Shown piece by piece: positions 55,720 through 64,000 of a stretch of 64,000 nt of DNA. Origin of the DNA: Xestospongia muta (lineage: Eukaryota; Porifera; Demospongiae; Haplosclerida; Petrosiidae); the NCBI GenBank assembly GCA_963693285.1, contig OY848921.1:3157497-3221496 (forward strand). The letters are read 5' to 3'. How positions within the stretch are numbered: position 1 is the first letter of the stretch; every line of letters begins with the position of its first letter. Below the pieces are notes generated by a model. The model saw only the letters and a program-made list of their open reading frames with translations, made no database searches and had not been told where the DNA came from. A program made the translations under genes and the position numbers.

Positions 55720-56500
55720 AGTGGGCAGCCCTTGTTCAATTAGAAACCTTTATGTGTATACAACAGCCCTTGCTCAGTTAGAAACACATTATGTGTAACT
55801 AGCAGCCCTTGTTCAATAGGATACACCTTATGTGTAACCAGTAACTCTTATTTAATTAGAAAAACCTTATGTGTAACTAGCAGCCCTTGTTCTATAGGAT
55901 ACACCTTATGTGTAACCAGTAACTCTTATTTAATTAGAAAAACCTTATGTGTAACTAGCAGTCCTTGTTCTATAGGATACACCTTATGTGTAACCAGTAA
56001 CTCTTATTTAATTAGAAAAACCTTATGTGTAACTAGCAGTCCTTGTTCTATAGGATACACCTTATGTGTAACCAGTAACTCTTATTTAATTAGAAAAACC
56101 TTATGTGTAACTAGCAGTCCTTGTTCTATAGGATACACTTTATGTGTAACCAGTAACTCTTATTTAATTAGAAAAACCTTATGTGTAACTAGCAGTCCTT
56201 GTTCTATAGGATACACCTTATGTGTAACCAGTAACTCTTATTTAATTAGAAAAACCTTATGTGTAACTAGCAGTCCTTGTTCTATAGGATACACTTTATG
56301 TGTAACCAGTAACTCTTATTTAATTAGAAAAACCTTATGTGTAACTAGCAGTCCTTGTTCTATAGGATACACCTTATGTGTAACCAGTAACTCTTATTTA
56401 ATTAGAAAAACCTTATGTGTAACTAGCAGTCCTTGTTCTATAGGATACACTTTATGTGTAACCAGTAACTCTTATTTAATTAGAAACCTTATGTGTAACC
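55720..56500. repeat. 78-bp minisatellite with 39-bp half-units
   Basis: About eight near-identical 78-bp units (from 55863), preceded by degenerate ones back to about 55650. Each has two related halves built around CCTTATGTGTAAC, one ending in TCTATAGGA and the other in TTTAATTAGA. It has no coding capacity. Confidence 0.95.
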
Positions 56501-57039
56501 ATGAAACTTAGTTGTCAAAAGACATTTTAAATAACAGAACTAAACCAGTCACAACCAAATCAAAGCAAAAGTAACAGTATTCATTGGTTGATATATATAT
56601 ATGAATAGAACAGTGACGATTTTATGCAATTTGACACATTTGTCATTATTAAAAGTCACATATAACAATAGATTAAATTACGAAATAGGCCTATCACAAT
56701 ATACAAAACACACAGACACACGGTCCAAAACAAACTTAGAATGTCTATACGACAAGTACAAAAACTAATTAAACATGGTGATAGTGGCCATAGTGGCTAT
56801 ATAAGTCTGAAATATGCCCATGATGCCCATAGTAGCCATATAAAGACTGATAATAGAGGAAATACATGGGAAATGCTCATAGCAGGACAATCTGTGACAA
56901 GCATGTCTAGAATTATTATTATGCCTAATTAATTAGGTGAAGTATATAATAATTCATATGCATGATATTCATAGTAAAATGTTCCTGTAGAAAACAACTT
57001 TAACAATAATAGTTATATCACTTGTAAGTATGCATATAT

Positions 57040-57115
57040 GTATATATGTGTGTGTGTGTGTGTATACATACATACATACATAATATACATACATACATAC
57101 ATACATACATACAGG
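57040..57115. repeat. TG and TACA microsatellites
   Basis: A run of TG (about 57046-57062) is followed by two TACA runs (about 57062-57085 and 57087-57113). It lies at the edge of the first copy of the 1.2-kb tandem duplication. Confidence 0.9.
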
Positions 57116-57129
57116 TAAGTAAATCAACT

Positions 57130-59530
57130 TATAGTACACACCAAGTCATATAGTCTTGTGTAGCCAGCCAGCCCCTCCCTTAAATTACTAGCTATAGAAG
57201 TTTGAGATGACAAGATAGTTATCCTCTGCTTACAAGAGAAAGATGTACCACAAAAACACAGGTAACAAGACCAGGACTCAGCCATCCTCCATTTTCTTCA
57301 TCATGAATAATAAATTGTAATAATTATTTTAATGTAAAAATAGTGTTTCTTAAGACCACACTACTTTCACTGTTAAAGGGCTTGAAACAAGATTTTAAAA
57401 GCGGACTCAAATTATACAAGCTGAACAAAAGAGATATGTTGGCCAGTTATGCTTTGAAACAAAATTGCATGTAAAAAGGAAATACCAGTATTATATATAT
57501 AGTTATATTTAAGGGATCCTGACAGTGTTATTACTTCATATATGCATCCATAAAATGATAATACTACTGGTCATAAAAAAAGTTCCAGTTGAATAATTGG
57601 AAATGACAATTCAAGACTATACAGAATGACTGTAACCTCCAACAAAAGTTATGTTCACTAATATTCTATGAAGAGTGTCATCAATATACTAAAAGATTAA
57701 ATTTCAATTAGAAATCTGAAAATAATTATTAAAACATTTGAGAAAACTATCTAAATAATTATAACAGGGCTAATCAAATGAAATAATTATTCAAAGCAGT
57801 TTAAGAAACTTATTACTATTTAAGATAAGTTCACACTGTTGAGTACAATGAGGTTTTAAGAAGTGGGTGGATTTTTTTCAGTGAAGTGATAATTGGCAAA
57901 GATTTCTGCGAATGATAAAATAATCAGAGAAATTTTTGAAATATTATAAAGTTAAGTCAATGATTACAATAAACTAAAATTGTTAATTTGCTGTTCTTAA
58001 TAATTGGTAATTAATACATTAAGCCTTCATTTGGGTAAGTTATATGCACAACAATAACATAGGACCATAATAGTGTGAGTGTCTTTACTGATAGCATACA
58101 ATGTTTGGTCTTACTTGTTTTCTCATCCATTCCAATAGACTAGGTGTGGTCTGTGCTAACACAATACTTTGTACTGTCTTTTCTTTACTGTTCATTAGTT
58201 GGAATGAGAGATGACCCACAATAGATAACAGAGCACTACTAGCTAGACTCTTATCATGAATACATTGGAATATCTACACAGGAGAAGTAGTAACAAAGAG
58301 TAAATGCGAACTGACCAGCCAAATGCTCTAAAGTACACACCAAGTCATATAGTCTTGTGTAGCCAGCCAGCCCCTCCCTTAAATTACTAGCTATAGAAGT
58401 TTGAGATGACAGGATAGTTATCCTCTGCTCACAAGAAAAAGATGTACCACAAAAACACAGGTAGCAAGACCAGGGCTTATTGTAGCAACCATCCTCCATT
58501 TTCTTTATCATGAATAATAAATTGTAATAATTATTTTAATATGAAAATAGTGTTTCTCGAGACCACACTACTTCACTTTTAAAGGACTTGAAACAAGACT
58601 TTTAAAGTGGACTCAGATTATACAAGCTGAACAAAAGAGATATGTTGGCCAGTTATGCTTTGAAATAAGATTTGCATGTAAAAATGAAATACCAGTATTA
58701 TATATAGTTATATTTAAGGGATCCTGACAGTGTTATTACTTCATATACGCATTCATAAAATGATAATACTACTGGTCATAAATAAAGTTCCAGTTGACTA
58801 ATTGGAAATGACAATTTAAGACTATACAGAATGACTGTAACCTCCAACAAAAGCTATGTTTAAAAAATATTCTACGAAGAGTGTTATCAATATACTAAAA
58901 GATTAAATTTCAATTAGAAACCTGACAATAATTATTAAAACATTTGAGAAAACTATCTGAATATTTATAACAGGACTAATCAAATGAAATAATTATTCAA
59001 AGAAGTTTAAGAAACTTATTAATATTTAAAATAAGTTCACACTGTTGAGTACAATGAGGTTTTAAGAGTTCAAGAAAGAGGAAAAGATCATTAAGAAGTG
59101 GGTGGAGTTTTATCAGTGAAGTGACAATTGGCAAAGATTTCTGTGAATAATAAAATAATCAGAGAAAATTTTGAAATATTAAAGATTTAAGTCAATATAA
59201 TTACAGCAAATAAAATTGTTAACTTTCTGTCCCTATAATTAGCAATTAATACATTAACTTTTCATTTGAGTAAGTTATATGCACAACAATAACATAGGAC
59301 CATAATAGAGTGTCTGTATTGATAGCATAAAAGGTTTGGTCTTACTTGTTTTCTCATCCATTCCAGTAGACTAGGTGTGGTCTGTGCTAACACAATACTC
59401 TGTACTGTCTTTTCTTTACTGTTCATTAGTTGGAATGAGAGATGACCCACAACAGATAACAGAGCACTACTAGCTTGACTCTTATCATGAATACATTGGA
59501 ATATCTACACAGGAGAAATAGTAACAAAGA
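57130..59530. repeat. 1.2-kb tandem segmental duplication
   Basis: The first copy (about 57130-58330) and second copy (about 58330-59530) match with an offset of about 1.2 kb. Each contains one version of a RAB3GAP2 exon and of the exon-like MEDG segment. Confidence 0.9.
58115..58273 (-). CDS. RAB3GAP2 duplicated exon (second version)
   Basis: A 159-bp exon with AG acceptor and GTAAG donor, open and of the same phase as the exon at 59346-59504. The encoded peptide differs at two positions (Gln to Leu and Val to Ile). Because the length is a multiple of three and the phase is 0-0, it could be used instead of, or in addition to, its twin. Whether it is spliced into the mRNA is unknown. Confidence 0.7.
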
Positions 59531-61348
59531 GTCAATGCATGTATATATATAATAACATTTTGGTCTGTTGTAACTAGACCTCAATAAATTGATGTATAAT
59601 CTCTTTAGAATTTCAAATTGGCTTATTAATTAAATTTTCATTGACCTCTTGTCCTTTATCAGCTAGACCAGCAGCAAGTAAATTAGCTACCCAGTGAGTG
59701 TATACGTCATCAACAGGTAGTCCCCATAATGTAGCTAATAAAAACACTATATCAGTAAACTGGTTTAGTTCACTACCAACTCCTCCTGATTGTTGAGATT
59801 GAGCTACTGCAGCAAACACAGCATTAGAAATAATATGAGGTGACATATCGTCTAATATAACTGTCACAGCTCCATTAACAAACTAGAGAAAGCCAATAAA
59901 CTTAGGTTTGACTAAAATGTAGAGTTGCTTTACTTTTGTTCGTTTTTGAATTACTACTCTTCCGATTTGTTCTTCTGCACCTTGAGACAAATATAATCCT
60001 TTCTTCCACCATGACCGTACAATAGGACCATAATAAGTGAATACATTCACAGGAGCAGAACATTCAAGAATCACTTCAGCTTGTAAGAGAAATTTAAGAC
60101 TTGTCTTGATAAGACAGGCATCCAGGATTGGAAACCGACTCACAATAGCTGGAAGAAACTGAATACCTGTAGGACTATATAGAATATATATGTAGTATGT
60201 ATAATATTGAGATATATTATATAGTCTTACTAATGTAGTTGTATTATATCATCCAGTACGGGGTCTTGTGTGGTATCTGGTATTAAGGACAGTTGATCTA
60301 AACAGTTAATAAGACTTCTACAGGTCCATAATAAGTTTGATGTAGATGGATCTCGAGTGATAGCTTTCTATAACATACAAATATTAATAATACTATTATA
60401 TAATGATGTACTTTCTTCATATCTTCAAATAGTTGAAATAATTCCTTTTCAAATAATGTGTGCCATAGAAAGCCACATATTCCTGGAATAGAAACAGGAT
60501 GTTATGATACAATAATTAATACAATTAATATATTACCCACTTTACTACCCACTTAATGAAGTAACATACCTCTGGTTTCTCTAACAGGCTGAATATAACT
60601 GATATAATCAATAGCTAATGTAAGGAGTTTGGGGTCCTATAAGGACAGCGAATACCATGATAATGAGATTATATTGTACAGATACTGGTACATTGTACCT
60701 TATCTTCACTCCATTGGAAAGCTGCTTGAAATGCACAATACATTAACAAATTTGTGGATGACAAACTATGTGGTAGAACACATATCAGAGCTTGTAACCG
60801 TTGTATGACATTGTGAAGTTCTCCACTTGTAGATTTGTTCAAGTCAGCAATAATTTTTGCAGGTATTTTACGAGAAACTAGACTTTTAGCTATACAATGT
60901 CCAAGAAGAGCTGGTCCAGAGCTTTCTAATGCTGTTACACATACATCTTGCCTCTCACCTAAAGAAACAAATGTATTTGTACTTAAAACAAAGAACTTGA
61001 GCAAAAAGCTATTGTGGGTCTTCACAAATAATTGTTTGTCACATCACATTACAATTTAATCCAGCATTTACTAAACATGTTACATTAATTTTCAAATTGT
61101 ATGTTGGTGTTCTTACCTTCAAAGAACATTTTTATTTTCAGTTCACTAACATCTAATGAGCTCCTTTCAGTCCATTCTTCTTCATCAATTGTAATGAAGA
61201 GTACTGGTGGTAATGTTTGTAAGGATTTTACTCCAGTAACTAAAGCTAGTTTTGTTAGTAGTTCTAAATGATCACAAAGTTGTGCCCACTGTTCTCTCTC
61301 CATTGTCACAGTCTCCCATTCTTCGTCTTTCTCTCCATCAGCTAGACT
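59346..61348 (-). CDS. RAB3GAP2: RAB3GAP2 (Rab3 GAP non-catalytic subunit), C-terminal exons
   Basis: Exons on the minus strand: 61117-61348, 60699-60958, 60570-60636, 60412-60482, 60231-60367, 59934-60174, 59646-59882 and 59346-59504. Phases are consistent and introns short. The translation follows the C-terminus of animal RAB3GAP2: CAFQAAFQWSEDK, LWHTLFEKE, CRSLINCLDQL, PVLDDIIQLHYP, then LATLWGLPVDDVYTHWV and the IHDKSQASSALLSVVGHLSFQL stretch. RAB3GAP2 supports the Rab3GAP complex, which acts on Rab3 and Rab18 at ER and vesicles. The normal protein is about 1400 aa; only about 470 are here. No further 5' exon is seen between 61349 and 63644, where a membrane-protein gene of the same strand begins to end. 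No terminal stop exon was identified below 58115. Either large introns run outside the visible part or the gene is rearranged. Confidence 0.88.
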
Positions 61349-63644
61349 CTATAATACATCACATGACATAAGATATTGTAGTACTGTAACAGTGACTATT
61401 AGTATGATTACATACAATACTGTACTATAATTATAAGAATGTAAAATTAAAAAAAACATCTTAATAGTAGGCTCAATTAAAATACTAGGGTTTTCTGCTG
61501 AGAGTCATTTTCGGCTTAGATGCTTTGTGGTAATATTAGTGATATGGTATCATTAGCTATTGTATATATATAGTTACATTTGAGATCAATTTATGATATA
61601 ACAATAGTTAATTATTATTATATACATTGTCTAAATAAAAAAAGACAACTTTTAAAGTAAAACAATAAAGTAGATTCATACACTGCATACTTTTGTATAT
61701 GAAGTATATTCTGTATTGTCATCATATGATATAGTCATTAAGTGTTGACTCAAAGTGGCCAATAAGAGGGCATGACCAGATAAATGATTAGATGAGAGAA
61801 CAGTGACCAACTCATTCCATGTACAGGTAGGATCTAATAATAAATAATTAATTTAATACTTGTAGCATTGTTTATTTTGATGTTATACTACATAAGATGC
61901 CTGCCCACTCAAAGCATATAGTTTATCTAGCTAGACCCTCCTCTTTGTTGATGTGCAAGAAGTGGTCTAGCAAAGGTCACAAGTGATTAAATTTCAGTTG
62001 ACCAATGGAATTTCACCACCTACAATCTGGGTAGTAATCTATATGTGGGTAACAAGATGTAAAAATTGCTATTAACTCTCTGATATCTTGCTTTTACAAA
62101 GTAAAAGAAGCATTGATGTTTGCTACTATGTGAGCCTGTTTTATGACTTCATAAATCCGTACTTATGGATTTTTAAAGTCTGTTAATCTTCAAATATAGT
62201 CAGTATGTATTGAAAAGTGACATTATTGGTTGCTAGTGGCTTCCTTTTTTGCTTTTCATAATCAATTGCAGCTCTATTGTGACCTTTGTTAGAATATTCT
62301 CAAGACAGGGGAGTCTAGCTTGATAGACTAAATACCATGGTACTTGTTATCAGTAAATTAACTATAAGGTCACTATACCTGGTTTTAGTAGTCCCAAAAT
62401 TAACGTTATAATGTTATGAAGAGATTGTAAAAGTATTGATGGATTGGTCTCAGAGAGAATGCCACTTAACCACAGTTTGAACAGGAGGTGCTATTAATCA
62501 TATCAACATTTGTATGTATAATGTGAAATCACTTACTATGAATGTGCTCCCTGAAATATGGGCATCTTTGAACAAGAGCTCATTGGTAATTGATGAAACT
62601 GACATTAGGGGCTAATTTGAAGAATAAAAGGAGATTATCATCAGATTCTTTGAATCAGGTAAATTAACTAACAAACTTAATAATTGTTACAAAGAATAGT
62701 TTATATTATTCTTGGTAAAGATATAGAACTAAACAAAGCTCCAACAGTTTCTACATGTTTTAATGGAGTGCTCTCTAATACAAAACAGTTCCAAGAAAAT
62801 GAAGTCATGTTATCTTTACCTATGTAGTCGTTATTATGTAACATGTTACATTAATGAATACATTTAAAATCTGTCATCAATAATGTGCATGCATACAATG
62901 GACTGAGGTAAGTTATCAAAATGTTATCAAAACCAGAGGGATAGTCCAAGATTATTGTGTTTTTATACTTATCCCATCCCTTAAACCTCAAATATTAAGC
63001 AGCAAAACAAACAGATGAGGACTGATACTTTCAGACAACAAAGGAACTTTCCTAATTAACAAAGGACAAGACAAAGAAGTAATCCTTAAACTTTTGATTC
63101 TAAAGCCTTCATGCTATATGTTGAATGTGTCATCAGATACTGGGTAGCTTACAATTGCCAAATAGATTGGATATATGCATTGCTTGTATGATGTATTTTA
63201 TTGCACACAGTTCTATTAATGTATGTGAAAATAGTAAGTGATAAATGAAATCTAAATGCATGTATAAAACACTCATAGAAACAAATGAATTTGGAAAATT
63301 TCACTTTATGTGATTTAGCAATGTTTTAAATTTCTGGCTTTCTGCTTTCTATTCTGTAGTCACTCGACAATTCCAGGTAATGAGGTAATTTAAAAATTTA
63401 TTGTGTTGCCATCGCACCAGCATCTTCAAAGTAATACAGGACTACAATATTTAAAATTACAATTTTGTCTTAAAACATTAGCTATTAAATAATTATCTAG
63501 TTTTGTCTTAGCAAGAAAGAATCCTAATAAAATAGAATTACTAGAGAGATTTATTGGAATCAATACTTACGCTCATGAAAGGTTTGAACAACACAATCAT
63601 AAGTTTAAAGAAAATAATCTAAACATCAGACAAAATATTCTACA
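61349..63644. other. Spacer shared with 45.4-47.7 kb
   Basis: This is the second copy of the duplicated module: AT-rich, no ORF. It is either intron of RAB3GAP2 or the intergenic gap to the next gene. Conserved landmarks are shared with the 3' flank of membrane-protein gene 1. Confidence 0.6.
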
Positions 63645-64000
63645 TTAATAATTATTATTTCGATTGGATGAAGATTGAGATCCAATACAACAAATTAAAA
63701 TGATTATAAGTAAGATGCAAGCAATCGCTATCAAGACGCCAACAAAAACTGCTATCCATACAGCAGCCACTGAACAAGCATACAAGTTCACTAAAAATCC
63801 AAATGCAAATGCAACAAAATAGAACAAAAGCCAACCTCCCCCTGGTCCTTTGACAATGCAGCAAACAAAAAATGTAAGTAGCATTATTGCATAAAGAAGA
63901 CAAAAGATGATATGGAGAGGACTCTTAAAGGGATAAGTAAATTTATCACCAAACCGACCACTAGGAATTCTCCTAACGTCTTCATGAAGTTGCTCTTCAT
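63645..64000 (-). CDS. Membrane-protein family member 4, C-terminal part (runs off window)
   Basis: From the window edge the frame is open: EEQLHEDVRRIPSGRFGDK, TYPFKSPLHIIFCLLYAIMLL, VKGPGGGWLLFYF, then two more spans and the stop at 63645. It matches residues about 648-766 of the gene at 34059 and shows none of the breaks of the pseudogene at 47665, so it is probably an intact gene. The rest lies to the right of the window. Confidence 0.88.
   Translation of the reverse strand, partial: EEQLHEDVRRIPSGRFGDKFTYPFKSPLHIIFCLLYAIMLLTFFVCCIVKGPGGGWLLFYFVAFAFGFLVNLYACSVAAVWIAVFVGVLIAIACILLIIILICCIGSQSSSNRNNNY

Noticed and set aside
55720..56500. CRISPR-like array of regularly spaced repeats
   Set aside because: The 'spacers' are themselves identical from unit to unit and the DNA is eukaryotic; it is a minisatellite.

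Overview
The window looks like AT-rich nuclear DNA of an early-branching animal, most likely a demosponge of the Amphimedon type. The reasons are metazoan genes with very short GT-AG introns (about 40-60 bp: PIGT, RAB3GAP2, a DH-PH exchange factor), a large intronless UDP-glycosyltransferase array, and a mixed load of decayed mobile elements (Penelope-like, Ty3/gypsy, Tigger, a small LTR element, a TA-target MITE). The species is inferred; no search was possible.

Region 1 (1-28.9 kb) is a UDP-glycosyltransferase (UGT) cluster. Seven intact single-exon genes lie at 2618-4183 (-), 10104 (+), 13366 (+), 16999 (+), 22789-24354 (-), 25231 (+) and 27270 (+). One more (5101-6704, +) has a 1-bp frameshift in its signal peptide, and several pseudogenes and remnants lie between. 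Minus- and plus-strand genes form divergent pairs. The two orientations encode different acceptor-binding halves but almost the same UDP-sugar half, ER membrane anchor and cysteine-rich dilysine tail. The 5' seven exons of PIGT (GPI transamidase) run off the left edge. A partial PIGT copy at 20.8-22.4 kb and extra exon-2 relics upstream of each minus UGT show how the array grew. A ~1.05-kb LTR element, a 254-bp MITE and gypsy fragments are embedded in it.

Region 2 (29.5-31.7 kb) holds a complete 13-exon RhoGEF (DH-PH, 503 aa) with an unusual C-terminal CaaX box and one GC-AG intron.

Region 3 (32-49.4 kb and 61-64 kb) carries four members of an unrecognised multi-pass membrane protein family: two intact genes, one pseudogene, and one cut by the right edge. 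Two copies carry a duplicated flank that includes a piece of a RAB3GAP2 exon. A Tigger-like transposase relic is cut at one duplication junction.

Region 4 (49.8-55.5 kb) contains a Penelope-like element in an inverted two-copy arrangement with hammerhead-like motifs in 116-bp inverted arms, a secreted jacalin-like protein gene, and a decayed multi-exon gene fragment.

Region 5 (55.7-61.3 kb) contains a 78-bp minisatellite with higher-order structure and the C-terminal exons of RAB3GAP2, including a tandemly duplicated exon. No tRNA, rRNA or CRISPR was seen.
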